Assembly (NCBI RefSeq): GCF_027486195.1
Contig: NZ_JAIXPP010000059.1
Span: 1-64,000 of the forward strand
Source of the DNA: Novosphingobium sp.
GTDB taxonomy: Bacteria; Pseudomonadota; Alphaproteobacteria; Sphingomonadales; Sphingomonadaceae
DNA: 64,000 nt
Direction of reading: 5' to 3'
Made by a program: the position numbers and the translations under genes. Below, piece by piece: positions 1 to 11,798 of the stretch. Below the pieces are notes generated by a model that was given only the letters and a program-made list of their open reading frames with translations, was not told the origin of the DNA and did no database searches. Position 1 is the stretch's first letter, and each line of letters begins with the position of its first letter.

Positions 1-31
1 AGATGGAAGCCATTTGGTCGCCCCGAAGGGG

Positions 32-126
32 TTTAGCCAGAATGGCCCATTGCTGCGTCGGAAAGGCTTGAGATATCGACATATCCCTGCGCCTTCCCTC
101 CTTGCACTGAGCCATTCTGACCTAAA
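32..126. repeat. Long imperfect inverted repeat at window edge
   Basis: The arms TTTAGCCAGAATGGC (32-46) and GCCATTCTGACCTAAA (111-126) are near-perfect reverse complements. A second pairing (GGAAAGGC with GCGCCTTCC) and a central GATAT/ATATC hairpin lie inside, so almost the whole 95 nt can fold on itself. It lies just downstream of arfB (minus strand), so it may end that operon, or it may be a short dispersed palindromic repeat. A minus-strand reading frame stays open from an ATG at 115 to the window edge (38 codons), but it coincides with the palindrome and I do not call it a gene. A plus-strand frame ends with a stop at 34-36 and could be the tail of a gene outside the window. Confidence 0.45.
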
Positions 127-156
127 CCTCGATGGCGCGGTTTATGAGTTTACGGC

Positions 157-570
157 CTAATCGAAACGCACTTTGCCGCGCCCGGCCTTGATGGCGCTGC
201 GGTTCTTCTTGCCTGCCAGACGTTCGGTCTTGCCCACGCGGTTGAGCCGGGATTTCGCGCGGCGGGCGGGCAATGTCGCGGCCTCGCGCAGCAGATCGCC
301 GAGGCGGCTGCGCGCGTCCTCGCGGTTCTGTTCCTGCGTGCGGTAGCTGCGCGCCGTCATCACGATCTCGCCGCGCGCGGTCATCTTGCTGCCGGCGAGT
401 TCCTTGAGGCGATGGAACACTTGCGGCTCAAGGCGCAGCGCGAAAACGTCGAGGCGGATCTGCACCGCCGTCGCCACCTTGTTGACGTTCTGCCCGCCGG
501 GCCCGGCCGAGGCGATGAAGCTTTCCTCGATCAGGCCAAGGGCGCGTTCGATCAGGGCGTCGGTGGACAT
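157..570 (-). CDS. arfB: Alternative ribosome-rescue factor ArfB (peptidyl-tRNA hydrolase, RF-type)
   Basis: The 137-residue protein has the release-factor catalytic GGQ at residues 25-27 (context GPGGQNVNK) and no codon-recognition domain. Its C-terminal tail is rich in Lys and Arg, the part that in ArfB enters the empty mRNA channel of stalled ribosomes. The family hydrolyses peptidyl-tRNA on non-stop ribosomes in the cytoplasm. The length matches the family. The start overlaps the end of the upstream pseudouridine synthase gene by 19 bases, so the two are probably cotranscribed and translationally coupled. Confidence 0.93.
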   Translation of the reverse strand: MSTDALIERALGLIEESFIASAGPGGQNVNKVATAVQIRLDVFALRLEPQVFHRLKELAGSKMTARGEIVMTARSYRTQEQNREDARSRLGDLLREAATLPARRAKSRLNRVGKTERLAGKKNRSAIKAGRGKVRFD

Positions 571-1265
571 GACTCGGCCTCGGGTTCGGCCTCGGGCTGG
601 GCCGCGACAAACCCCAGTGCGGCGAAATCGGCCGGGAGCGGCGCGGTGGCGGCAATCGGCGCCTTGCCTTCGCGCGGGACGGTGAGCGCGGCGGCATGGA
701 GCATGGTGCGCCGCGCGCCCCTCGCCGCATCGGCCCCGCTGCCGTAGATCGGATCGCCGAGCAGTGCCGCACCGAGCCCTGCCAGCGCATGAATGCGGAT
801 CTGGTGGGTGCGCCCGGTTTCGGGGCGGAATTCGACGAGGGTCATACCCTCCTTGCGATCAAGCACGCGCCAATGCGTGACGGCAGGCTTTCCGGCGCGC
901 GCGGGAATCATCCGCCAGCCCTTTTCCGCGCTGCTGATCTTGGACAAGTTGAGCGCAATCGTGCCTTCGTCCTCCGCGACGGGTCCAGCGACAATCCCGA
1001 GATAAACCTTCTCCACCTGCCGCGCCTCGAACGCGGCGGCGAAGCGCTTGTGCGCCTTGGCATTGCGCGCGAGGAGCAGGCAGCCCGAAGTATCCTGATC
1101 AAGCCGGTGAACCGCGAGCGGCAGGCGCTGGAAGCCGAGGCGCAGGGCATCCAGATAGTTTTCGAGGCTGGTGCCCCCGGCGCGCGGGCGATCGATGGGC
1201 AGGCCGGCGGGCTTGTCGATGACGAGCGCCTCGGCGTCCTCGAACAGGATGGGAAGCGTGATCAT
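552..1265 (-). CDS. RluA-family RNA pseudouridine synthase
   Basis: The 237-residue protein carries the RluA signature HRLDQDTSG at residues 53-61, in which Asp56 is the expected catalytic aspartate, and a second conserved segment GRTHQIRIH further on. The family isomerises uridine to pseudouridine in rRNA or tRNA. There is no N-terminal S4 domain and the protein is short, as in RluA or TruC-like members rather than RluC/RluD, so the target RNA cannot be assigned. It lies 10 bases after the aminotransferase gene and overlaps arfB, in a run of four minus-strand genes. Confidence 0.88.
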   Translation of the reverse strand: MITLPILFEDAEALVIDKPAGLPIDRPRAGGTSLENYLDALRLGFQRLPLAVHRLDQDTSGCLLLARNAKAHKRFAAAFEARQVEKVYLGIVAGPVAEDEGTIALNLSKISSAEKGWRMIPARAGKPAVTHWRVLDRKEGMTLVEFRPETGRTHQIRIHALAGLGAALLGDPIYGSGADAARGARRTMLHAAALTVPREGKAPIAATAPLPADFAALGFVAAQPEAEPEAESCPPTP

Positions 1266-1275
1266 TGCGCCATTG

Positions 1276-2466
1276 TCATTTCAGGGCCTTGGCGATGCGG
1301 GAAAGGGCTTCGGCAAGGCGGGCATCGTCTGCCGCAAAGCTGATGCGGAAACCGTCGTGCCCGCCGAAGGCCGAGGCCGCGACGACCGCGACGCCGTGGT
1401 CCAGCAGGTGCATTGCCAGCGCCTCGTCATCCCCGAAGCGCGCCATCAGCGGGCCGGCATCGACAAGGCAGTAGAACGCGCCATCGGGCACGGGGGTGGA
1501 AAGCCCTGGCACGGCATTGAGCGCGGCGACCGACATATCGCGCCGCACGCGGAAGCGCTCCCGCCAATCGAGCAGGAAATCCTGCGGGCCGGTAAAGGCC
1601 GCTACGGCGGCGGCTTGGCTGATCGAGCAGGGGTTGCCCGAGGCGTGCGACTGCAGCTTGGCCATAGCGCCGATCAGCCACCCTGGCCCGGCGGAGACAC
1701 CGATGCGAAATCCGGTCATCGCATGGCTTTTGGAGACGCCCGAGACTGTGAGTACCCGTTCGGCCAGATCGGGGCAGACGACCGCAAGCGTGGCGTGCGC
1801 GCCTGCGCCATAGCGGAGCGGGGCATAGATATCATCGCTGAGGACCAGCACATCCGGGTGGCGGCGCAGGACTTCGCCGAGCGCGGCGAGGTCGTCCGCG
1901 GAATAGACCGCGCCCGTGGGGTTGCCGGGGCTGTTGAGCAGGAGCCAGCGGGTGCGCGGGGTGATCGCGGCTTCGAGTTGTTCGGCGCTGATGCGGTAGC
2001 CAGTCGCGGGCGTGGTCGGGATCGCGACTGGTTCGGCCCCGGCGAAGCGGACGATTTCGGGGTAGCTCACCCACCACGGCGCGGGGATCAGGACTTCGTC
2101 GCCCGAACCGACGGTGGCAGCCATCGCGAGGAAGATCGCCTGTTTGCCACCCGCGCTGACGATGACCTGCGCGGGCGGCACTTCGATGCCGAGATCGCGC
2201 GCGAAGTGGAGCGCCGCAGCCTCGCGCAGGGCGGCGGTGCCGGGGACGGCGGTGTAGCGCGTATCGCCTGCATCGAGCGCGGCCTTGGCGGCTGCGATCA
2301 CGTGTGGCGGGGTGCGAAAATCGGGCTCACCCACCGAAAGCGAGATGATATCGCGGCCTTCGGCACGCAGCGCGATGGCGCGATCGGTCATCACTGTGGT
2401 GCGCGAGGCGGCGATGCGCCGCAATGCCGGACTAAGGTGGGCGGCGCTGTAGTGCGGTTCGCTCAT
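1276..2466 (-). CDS. Class I/II pyridoxal-phosphate aminotransferase (aspartate aminotransferase-like)
   Basis: The 396-residue protein is a fold-type I PLP enzyme. NSPGNPTG at 178-185 is the conserved cofactor/substrate loop, DDIY at about 211-214 supplies the pyridine-contacting Asp and Tyr, and SGVSKSHAMTG holds the Schiff-base lysine K246. The length and motifs fit the AspC subgroup I-gamma, which transfers the amino group of aspartate or related amino acids to 2-oxoglutarate. The start codon overlaps the end of the pabB-pabC gene by 4 bases (2463-2466), so the two are translationally coupled. Exact substrate is not readable from the sequence. Confidence 0.88.
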   Translation of the reverse strand: MSEPHYSAAHLSPALRRIAASRTTVMTDRAIALRAEGRDIISLSVGEPDFRTPPHVIAAAKAALDAGDTRYTAVPGTAALREAAALHFARDLGIEVPPAQVIVSAGGKQAIFLAMAATVGSGDEVLIPAPWWVSYPEIVRFAGAEPVAIPTTPATGYRISAEQLEAAITPRTRWLLLNSPGNPTGAVYSADDLAALGEVLRRHPDVLVLSDDIYAPLRYGAGAHATLAVVCPDLAERVLTVSGVSKSHAMTGFRIGVSAGPGWLIGAMAKLQSHASGNPCSISQAAAVAAFTGPQDFLLDWRERFRVRRDMSVAALNAVPGLSTPVPDGAFYCLVDAGPLMARFGDDEALAMHLLDHGVAVVAASAFGGHDGFRISFAADDARLAEALSRIAKALK

Positions 2467-4268
2467 GCGCCGAGCAGCTTTGCGGGCATCAGGCCGCGCA
2501 GGGCATTGCCGATGAAAAAGCCCGCCTCGAGATCCTGCATCGTGACATCACCTTCGACCGCCCGGCCGCTTTCGAGGAGGCTGCGGCGCAGCACGCCGGG
2601 GAGCAGGCCCAAGGCGGCGGGCGGGGTGATCAGACCATCACCGCGCGGCACGAACAGGTTGGTGAAGCTGCCCTCGGTCAGCCGGCCATCATCGCGCAGC
2701 AGCAGTGCTTCGTGCGCACCGGCAGCCTTGGCCGCGCGCAAGGCGTCTTCGTAGAAGTGGCGGTCGCTCGTCTTGTGGCGGAGGCGCCAATCGCCCTCTG
2801 CCACGGGGAGCGGGAGCACCGCGCAGATCGCGGGATCGGGCATGGCGGGCGGCATGGGGGAGGCATCGAGCGCGTGGGCACCGCTTTTAGAGACAAGCAG
2901 CCGCACCCGCGACGGCGCATCGAGATCGAAGCACAGAACGTGGATCGCGTTGCGCAAGGCGTGGCGATCAAATTCGAAGCCGAGTTCGACCGCGCTGGCT
3001 TTCATCCGTTCGAGGTGCAGCTCCAACAGCGCAATGCCCTGCGCGGGATCGAACGCCATGGTCTCGATCAGATCGGCGCTGCTGGCCTCCAGACGCAAGA
3101 CATCCCCTTTCACCAGGCATTCGCGCCATTCTGCGAGGGCTGCGGAATCCGCAACGATTGCAGAACCGACCCCCATCGTGGCGCGCCCCCGGCCCGCCCC
3201 CGGGTAGTCCGGAAGCAGCCGCACCGTCCGGATTGCCACATTGAAGGCAGCGTCACCAGCCTGTTGATCCGCAGGAACATCGATCCGCCCGATCGCGCCG
3301 CAATAGAGCCCGCGCGCGTCGCGCTCGATATCGTCGATCAGTTCCATTGCGCGGATCTTGGGCGCGCCGGTGATCGAGCCGCAGGGGAAAATCGCACGAA
3401 CGAGATCGCGCGCGTCCGCGCCGGGCTGGAGCCGGGCGTGAACCGTGGTCACCATCTGGTGGACGGTGGGGTAGGTCTCGACCGCGAAGGGGGCCTCCAC
3501 CCGCACGCTGCCGGGCTCTGCCACGCGGGCAAGATCGTTGCGCATGAGATCGACGATCATCAGGTTCTCGGCGAGATCCTTGACGCTGGCGGCGAGCGCG
3601 GCCTTGAAGGCGGCGTCTTCCTCCGGCGTGCGTCCGCGCGGGGCAGTGCCCTTCATCGGGCGGACTTCGGCGCGGCCCTCAGCCAGCGTGAAGAACAACT
3701 CGGGCGAGACGGAGAGGTGCCAGTGCGCGCCATCCCAGAGTACCGCGCCATAGCCCGAGCGGGCATCACCGCGCAGCGCGCGGTAGATGGCGAGCGGATC
3801 ACCCGCCCACGAACCGCCGAGTTCGAAGGTGTAGTTCGCCTGATAGATATCGCCCGCCGTGATCGCGGACTTGAGCCGGTCGAAGCCGAGACCGTAGCCG
3901 CCCAGTGAAACCTGCGGATCGAGCGGGCCGAGCCGACCCGTGCCTGCCACCGCAGCATCGAGCCAGCTTTCCGCCTCCGCCTCGGTAATCTCGCGCATTT
4001 CGGCGAACCGCGCGAACCACACGAGCGGGCCTGCCGCACCGGTGCGGGCGGGAAGCCGGGGCGCCAGACGCGGCTCCAGCGCAAGTCCCGCTTCGTAAGC
4101 GATAATCCCTGCCCAATGGCCGGGCGCGGCGCCGATGCTGGCGAGCGCGGCTTCCACTTCTCCCGGCTGGCGCGCGATGATGATCTGCTCGGGCACGGTA
4201 TAGAGCCGCGCAAGGCTTGCCCCTTCCACGCGGGCATCGTCGAGCAGTATGAAGGGGGCCTGTGTCAT
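2463..4268 (-). CDS. pabBC: Fused aminodeoxychorismate synthase component I / aminodeoxychorismate lyase
   Basis: The 601-residue protein is a fusion. Residues about 1-400 are the chorismate-binding PabB module, with RPMKGTAPRG, FPCGSITGAPKIRAMELID and MGVGSAIVADS. Residues about 405-601 are a PabC-like class IV aminotransferase module, with LHLERM, the probable PLP lysine in RHKTSDRHFY and LTEGSFTNLFV. Together they would turn chorismate into 4-aminobenzoate for folate synthesis, with a PabA glutaminase supplied elsewhere. It heads the minus-strand cluster 4268-157. Fusions of this kind are common in alphaproteobacteria. folD, another folate gene, lies in the same window but far away. Confidence 0.92.
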   Translation of the reverse strand: MTQAPFILLDDARVEGASLARLYTVPEQIIIARQPGEVEAALASIGAAPGHWAGIIAYEAGLALEPRLAPRLPARTGAAGPLVWFARFAEMREITEAEAESWLDAAVAGTGRLGPLDPQVSLGGYGLGFDRLKSAITAGDIYQANYTFELGGSWAGDPLAIYRALRGDARSGYGAVLWDGAHWHLSVSPELFFTLAEGRAEVRPMKGTAPRGRTPEEDAAFKAALAASVKDLAENLMIVDLMRNDLARVAEPGSVRVEAPFAVETYPTVHQMVTTVHARLQPGADARDLVRAIFPCGSITGAPKIRAMELIDDIERDARGLYCGAIGRIDVPADQQAGDAAFNVAIRTVRLLPDYPGAGRGRATMGVGSAIVADSAALAEWRECLVKGDVLRLEASSADLIETMAFDPAQGIALLELHLERMKASAVELGFEFDRHALRNAIHVLCFDLDAPSRVRLLVSKSGAHALDASPMPPAMPDPAICAVLPLPVAEGDWRLRHKTSDRHFYEDALRAAKAAGAHEALLLRDDGRLTEGSFTNLFVPRGDGLITPPAALGLLPGVLRRSLLESGRAVEGDVTMQDLEAGFFIGNALRGLMPAKLLGA

Positions 4269-4392
4269 GCTTGCCAGCGGCCTTTAGCGGCGGACTGATC
4301 CGGATGCAAAAAGCGCTTTCCTACTCTGGCATTCCGGAGGACAAGAAATCCGGGACGAGGAAGAAACCGATAGAGGCGCGGAAATACTGCAT

Positions 4393-5967
4393 ATGGACGA
4401 TATCTACATTGGCCTCGGTGCGGGCGGCGAACGTCAGGTGCTGCGACTGGACCGGGCAAACCGGCACGGACTTGTGGCGGGGGCCACTGGCACCGGCAAG
4501 ACAGTCACCCTTCAGGGCATGGCCGAGCAGTTTTCCGCACGCGGGGTGCCGGTGTTTCTGGCGGACGTGAAGGGCGATCTTGCCGGCATCGCGATGCCGG
4601 GCAGCCCGACCTTCAAGCACGCCGACAAGATCGAGAGCCGCGCCAAGGAGCTTGGCATCGATCCCTTCACTTATGCCGATAATCCGGCGGTATTCTGGGA
4701 CCTTTACGGCGAGGCAGGGCACCCGATCCGCACGACGATTTCCGAGATGGGCCCGCTGCTGCTGGCGCGGCTGCTGGGCCTTAACGAGACGCAGGAAGGC
4801 GTGCTCAATATCGCGTTCCGCTATGCCGACGACAACGGCCTGCTGCTGCTCGATCTGCCCGACCTGCAGGCAACCCTGATGGCTTGCGCCGAGAATGCGG
4901 GCGAGCTGGCCGGCAAGTACGGCAATGTTTCCAAGGCGAGCGTCGGCACGATCCAGCGCCAGTTGCTGGCCTTCGAAAGCCAGGGCGCGGACCGGTTTTT
5001 TGGCGAGCCCGCGTTCGAGATCAACGACTTCATCAAGACCGACGATCAGGGGCGCGGTTTCATCAACGTGCTCAGCGCCGAGAAGCTGATGCAGAGCCCC
5101 AAGCTCTATGCCACGTTCCTGCTCTGGCTGCTGAGCGAGCTGTTCGAGGCGCTGCCCGAAGTGGGCGATCCGGAAAAGCCCAAGCTGGTGTTCTTCTTCG
5201 ACGAGGCCCACCTGCTTTTCGACGATGCCCCGCAAGCGCTGTTCGACAAGGTGGAGCAGGTCGTGCGCCTGATCCGTTCGAAGGGCGTGGGCGTCTATTT
5301 CGTTTCGCAGAACCCGATCGACATTCCCGAGAAGATCGCCGGCCAGCTCGGCAACCGGGTGCAGCATGCGCTGCGCGCGTTCACCCCGCGCGACCAGAAG
5401 GCGATTCGCGCCGCGGCGGAGACCTTCCGCATCAACCCCGATCTCGATGTCGAAAAGGTGATCACCGAGCTGAAGGTGGGCGAAGCGCTGGTTTCCACGC
5501 TCGATGCCGATGGCGCGCCGGGGATCGTGCAGCGCACGCTGGTGGCGCCGCCGCGCTCGCGGCTGGGGCCGCTGGATCCCAAGGAGCGAGCTGTGATCCA
5601 GTCGGTCAGCCCGTTCGACGGCAAGTATGACGCTGCCGTAAACCGCGAATCCGCCGCCGAAGTGCTGGCGCAGAAGGCAGCCGATGCGGCGGCTGCCGCG
5701 CAGCAGGTCGAGGCCGAAGGTGTGGATGCGCAGCGGGCTACCGCGCGCCAGACGCCTTCGATGTGGAGCAAGGCAGGCAAGGCTGCGGTCGGCGCGATTG
5801 CCGCATCGGCCGGATCGGTGATCGCGGCGCAGATGACCGGCAAGAAATCCCGCGCATCGCCGATCGAATCCGGCGCCAGCGCGATTGTCGGCACGATTGC
5901 GACACAGATCGGCGGTGCGGCCTTCGGGCGGTTTGCGCGCGGGCTGCTGGGCGGGCTGCTGCGCTGA
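4393..5967 (+). CDS. HerA/YjgR-type ATPase (DUF853 helicase-like protein)
   Basis: The 524-residue protein has a Walker A motif GATGTGKT at residues 30-37 and a Walker [13 protein letters not shown] near 265-276. [15 protein letters not shown] and [24 protein letters not shown] further on are typical of the DUF853/YjgR branch of the HerA-FtsK ATPases. An alanine-rich linker (about 415-450) precedes a hydrophobic glycine/alanine-rich C-terminus. No nuclease partner such as NurA is adjacent, so a role in DNA-end processing is not supported here and its cellular function is unknown. The gene is monocistronic and divergent from pabBC. Confidence 0.85.
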   Translation: MDDIYIGLGAGGERQVLRLDRANRHGLVAGATGTGKTVTLQGMAEQFSARGVPVFLADVKGDLAGIAMPGSPTFKHADKIESRAKELGIDPFTYADNPAVFWDLYGEAGHPIRTTISEMGPLLLARLLGLNETQEGVLNIAFRYADDNGLLLLDLPDLQATLMACAENAGELAGKYGNVSKASVGTIQRQLLAFESQGADRFFGEPAFEINDFIKTDDQGRGFINVLSAEKLMQSPKLYATFLLWLLSELFEALPEVGDPEKPKLVFFFDEAHLLFDDAPQALFDKVEQVVRLIRSKGVGVYFVSQNPIDIPEKIAGQLGNRVQHALRAFTPRDQKAIRAAAETFRINPDLDVEKVITELKVGEALVSTLDADGAPGIVQRTLVAPPRSRLGPLDPKERAVIQSVSPFDGKYDAAVNRESAAEVLAQKAADAAAAAQQVEAEGVDAQRATARQTPSMWSKAGKAAVGAIAASAGSVIAAQMTGKKSRASPIESGASAIVGTIATQIGGAAFGRFARGLLGGLLR

Positions 5968-5972
5968 TATTG

Positions 5973-6053
5973 TGCCTGCCTGTCGTTCAACGACGGGGCC
6001 ATGCGGTTCGTCGAATCCGGTTGCGGATGCAACAGGATCGGGGCAGGCAGGCA
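5973..6053. repeat. Spaced inverted repeat downstream of the HerA-like gene
   Basis: TGCCTGCCTG (5973-5982) and CAGGCAGGCA (6044-6053) are perfect 10-bp complements separated by 61 bases, between the HerA-like gene and the M1 peptidase gene. It could form a weak terminator-like structure or be a chance product of GC-rich sequence. Confidence 0.3.
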
Positions 6054-6097
6054 GCATTCCAACCCGGGCCAACCCCGGCTTGACCTGAAAGGTTTTC

Positions 6098-8776
<2,679 letters not shown>

Positions 8777-8787
8777 GCGGCGATCCC

Positions 8788-8811
8788 CTCTCTCCCCTGA
8801 AGGGGAGAGGG
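8788..8811. terminator. Stem-loop between convergent genes
   Basis: CTCTCCCC (8790-8797), loop TGAA, GGGGAGAG (8802-8809) form a perfect 8-bp stem, extendable by a G-T pair and a C-G pair. It lies between the M1 peptidase gene and the convergent kinase gene. No T-run follows, so it may also be a short palindromic repeat element. Confidence 0.55.
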
Positions 8812-10236
8812 CTATTGGAGCGGCAGGCGCAATGTGGCGGTGAGGCCGATGGTCTCGCCGCCCTGCTGCCGATTGGCGAGGGTGAGCGAGCCGCCGTGCT
8901 GGTCCGCAATCGCGCGCGCAAGGGTCAGGCCCAGGCCCGCGCCGCCGGTCGATGAATTGCGCGAGGCTTCGAGCCGGGTGAACGGCTCGAGCATCCGGGC
9001 GATCTCGTGCTCGGGAATACCAGGGCCGTCATCCTCGACCATGAGCACGGCCTCGCCCCCGTCGCGCCGGAGGGTGACGCGGGCGCGGCTGCCATAGCGC
9101 AGCGCGTTCGAGACGAGATTGCGCAGCGCGCGCCTGAGCCAGGTGGCGCGCAGCGGCATGACGATGCGAGGCGAATCGCCCAGCGTGACGTCTTCGCCCA
9201 TGTCCTCGTATTCGCCGACGACATCGGCAACGAGGGCGCTGAGCTCGGTCTGTTCGAGCGGATCGGACGGGCGGCCGACGCGCGCGAGGCTCAGGATATC
9301 GTCGAGCGAGCGGTTGATGTCCTCGATGGTGGCGGCCATGCGGCCGCGCTCGATATCGTCCTCCACCGCCTCGATCCGCACGCGCAGCGCGGCGAGCGGC
9401 GTCTTGAGATCGTGGCCGATCGCGCCGAGCATCACGTCTTTCTCATCGAGCAGCGCGCCCACGCGGCGCTCCATCGCGTTGTGCGCGACGATCAGGCGGC
9501 GGATGTCATCCGGTCCCTCCGGCTCCAGCTGTCCGGCGAGCGCGCGCGAGCGGGCAAAGGCTTCGACTTGCGCGGTAAGTGCCTTGAGCGGGCGCGCGAT
9601 GCGGCGCAGGATCAGCGCGACGGCGCCGACCAGCACCACGTAGATGAAGAGCGTCTGCAGGATCAGCGTCGTCAGCATCGCGCGTTCGGTGCGCGGGGCG
9701 AGCAGGCGCGCCGTGAGCCAGGTGCCGTCAGCGCGGCCTATCGCGGCAACAATCAGGCGGGGGCGCGGCATGCCCGGCGGGCGGGCCATGCGCGGTCCCC
9801 GCCGCGCCAGCCATTCGGTGATGACCGGATCGCGCGCCGGATCGCGCTCGGCCACGAAGAGTTGCGCGGCATCGACGCCTTGCGCTTCGAGCACCTGGCG
9901 CAGCGCCTGTTCGATCTCGGGCCGGCGGCGATCACCGGCAAGCTGAGGCGCGCGCGCTTCTTCCTGCACGCGCAGCGGGCGCGGCATGCGGAAGCCGATT
10001 TCGGGCCCCTCCCCGTCTGCCGGTGGCGGCGGACCAAACTGCGCGCGCGGATTGCGGCCGAGCAGGCTGAACGCAGCATAATTGACGAGTCCGGCGAAGT
10101 GCCGCTCGTGCTGCATGCGCCACATCAGCGCGGCGGAAAGCCCCTGCGCGACCATCAGCGCGAGCGCGATGGCAAGCAGCATCTGGCCTTGCAGGCTGCG
10201 CGGCCACAGGCGGAGGCCTTGTGCGGGTTCAGCCAT
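8812..10236 (-). CDS. Sensor histidine kinase
   Basis: The 474-residue membrane kinase has an N-terminal transmembrane segment, a periplasmic region of about 150 residues, a second transmembrane segment (LILQTLFIYVVLVGAVALIL), a HAMP domain, the phospho-acceptor HDLKTPLAALR and the ATPase motifs NLVSNALRYG, DDGPGIPE and GLGLTLARAIA. The start overlaps the response-regulator gene by 8 bases. The periplasmic part is not a recognised ligand domain by eye. The EF-hand gene upstream in the same operon suggests calcium as a possible signal, which is inference. Confidence 0.92.
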   Translation of the reverse strand: MAEPAQGLRLWPRSLQGQMLLAIALALMVAQGLSAALMWRMQHERHFAGLVNYAAFSLLGRNPRAQFGPPPPADGEGPEIGFRMPRPLRVQEEARAPQLAGDRRRPEIEQALRQVLEAQGVDAAQLFVAERDPARDPVITEWLARRGPRMARPPGMPRPRLIVAAIGRADGTWLTARLLAPRTERAMLTTLILQTLFIYVVLVGAVALILRRIARPLKALTAQVEAFARSRALAGQLEPEGPDDIRRLIVAHNAMERRVGALLDEKDVMLGAIGHDLKTPLAALRVRIEAVEDDIERGRMAATIEDINRSLDDILSLARVGRPSDPLEQTELSALVADVVGEYEDMGEDVTLGDSPRIVMPLRATWLRRALRNLVSNALRYGSRARVTLRRDGGEAVLMVEDDGPGIPEHEIARMLEPFTRLEASRNSSTGGAGLGLTLARAIADQHGGSLTLANRQQGGETIGLTATLRLPLQ

Positions 10237-10987
10237 CAGCAGGGACCCGGCGCACTTCGGCTGCGAGCATGTAGCCGCCGCCCCACACGGTCTGGATCAG
10301 TTCGGGATTGCGGCTGTCGCGCTCGATCTTGCGGCGCAGACGGCTGATCTGGTTGTCCACCGCACGATCGAACAGATGCGCCTCGCGGCCCTGCACCATA
10401 TCGAGCAGGCGGTCCCGGTCCAGCACCTGGCGGGGGTGATCGAGGAAGGCGACGAGGAGACGGAACTCGGCGGAAGAGATGGCGACGACCGCGCCTTCGC
10501 TGTCGATCAGCCGGCGGCGCAGCGGATCGAGCCGCCAGCCTTCGAAGGTGTAGTGGAACTCGTCCGCAGCCGCACTGTCTGCCATGCCCACCGCACGCGC
10601 GGCGCGGCGGAGCACGGAGCGGATGCGGGCGACCAGCTCGCGCGGATCGAACGGCTTCACCACGTAGTCGTCCGCGCCGATCTCGAGCCCGACAATACGG
10701 TCGGTCGCCTCGCCGCGCGCGGTGAGGAAGATCACCGGGAGGCCGCGCGCCTCGATCAGGTGACGGCAGAGCGAGAGGCCATCCTCGCCGGGCATCATGA
10801 TATCGAGGAGGACGATATCGAAGGCCTCTGCGGCAAGGCGGGCGCGGGCTTCGGCGGCGCTGGCGGCCTGCTCCGCAGCAAACCCCTGGCGGACAAGATA
10901 GTCCGCCAGGGGCTCGCGCAGAGCAGCCTCGTCATCAACCACCAGCACGCGGGTGCTCACGGGCAGAGGTGCGGGGGCTGCCGCCAT
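10229..10987 (-). CDS. OmpR-type two-component response regulator
   Basis: The 252-residue regulator has a receiver domain (acidic DDE near residues 17-19, phospho-acceptor Asp in LLDIMMPGEDG, Lys in VVKPFDP) and a C-terminal winged-helix domain ending VQTVWGGGYML. It would bind DNA as a dimer when phosphorylated by the kinase encoded immediately downstream (8-bp overlap). It lies 3 bases after the EF-hand gene. The first ~8 residues are low-complexity, and the true start could be slightly internal. Confidence 0.93.
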   Translation of the reverse strand: MAAAPAPLPVSTRVLVVDDEAALREPLADYLVRQGFAAEQAASAAEARARLAAEAFDIVLLDIMMPGEDGLSLCRHLIEARGLPVIFLTARGEATDRIVGLEIGADDYVVKPFDPRELVARIRSVLRRAARAVGMADSAAADEFHYTFEGWRLDPLRRRLIDSEGAVVAISSAEFRLLVAFLDHPRQVLDRDRLLDMVQGREAHLFDRAVDNQISRLRRKIERDSRNPELIQTVWGGGYMLAAEVRRVPADG

Positions 10988-10990
10988 GCT

Positions 10991-11671
10991 TCAGGCACCC
11001 GGGGGTGGCGGCGGGGGCGGCATATCGCCCATGTCGCTGCCCATGCCGTGATGGCCGCGCATCCCGCGGCCCTGGCCCCAACCGCCATGTTCCTTGCGCA
11101 TGGACATCCACGCAGCGCGGCGTTCGGCGGCAGTCAGCTTGCCATCGTGGTTGGTATCGGCGGCATCGAAGCGCGCCTTGGCGGCGGCATCGAATTCGGC
11201 GCGGGTGATCGTGCCATCGTGGTTGGCATCGGCCTTCTCGGCCATTTCGTGGAGCATGTGCGCGCCGGGGCCCATCATCATGCCCATACCCATACCGGCA
11301 CCGGGGGGCGGCGGGGGCATGTCACCGGGCGCGCCATCGCGGCCCTTTCCGCCCTTCCAGCCGCCTTCCATCATTTTCTTGTGGTGATCCATGAATTCGG
11401 CCTTGCTGATCGAGCCATCGTGATTGGCATCGATCATGTCGAACATCTCGGCCATCTTGGCCTCGCGGTCAGCGGCATTGAGCACACCATCCTTGTTGAC
11501 GTCCAGCTTCGTCCACATGGTATCGGCCTTGGCCTTGGCATCGGCCCAGGTCACCGTGGCGCCCCCCATCGGGTCGCGGCCGGGCTCGGCGAAGGCGGGG
11601 TAGACGGCGTAGAGCGCCGTGGCGGCGGTGAGCAGAACGGCCGCAGAGGCGGCGAGCGTGGATTTCTTCAT
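10991..11671 (-). CDS. Exported EF-hand calcium-binding protein
   Basis: The start at MKKSTLAAS is supported by GAAGGA upstream; a longer frame to 11701 lacks this. The 226-residue product has a signal peptide ending near PAFAE. It carries four canonical EF-hand loops, DVNKDGVLNAAD, DANHDGSISKAE, DANHDGTITRAE and DTNHDGKLTAAE, each with Asp at positions 1 and 5. A Met/Gly/Pro-rich linker separates the two pairs and another Gly/Pro-rich tail ends the protein. It is expected in the periplasm as a calcium-binding or calcium-sensing protein. It is the first gene of an operon with the response regulator and kinase. Confidence 0.88.
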   Translation of the reverse strand: MKKSTLAASAAVLLTAATALYAVYPAFAEPGRDPMGGATVTWADAKAKADTMWTKLDVNKDGVLNAADREAKMAEMFDMIDANHDGSISKAEFMDHHKKMMEGGWKGGKGRDGAPGDMPPPPPGAGMGMGMMMGPGAHMLHEMAEKADANHDGTITRAEFDAAAKARFDAADTNHDGKLTAAERRAAWMSMRKEHGGWGQGRGMRGHHGMGSDMGDMPPPPPPPGA

Positions 11672-11798
11672 GGATTTCGGTCCTTCAGGCAGAATGTGCA
11701 AGCGGAACGGGGGCTTTCCGCAGTCTGCCGTCTAGACCGGGGTTGTCGCAGGGTTATGCCGCCGACGGACTGTTTTGTCGCACTTTGTCGCGCGGGTT

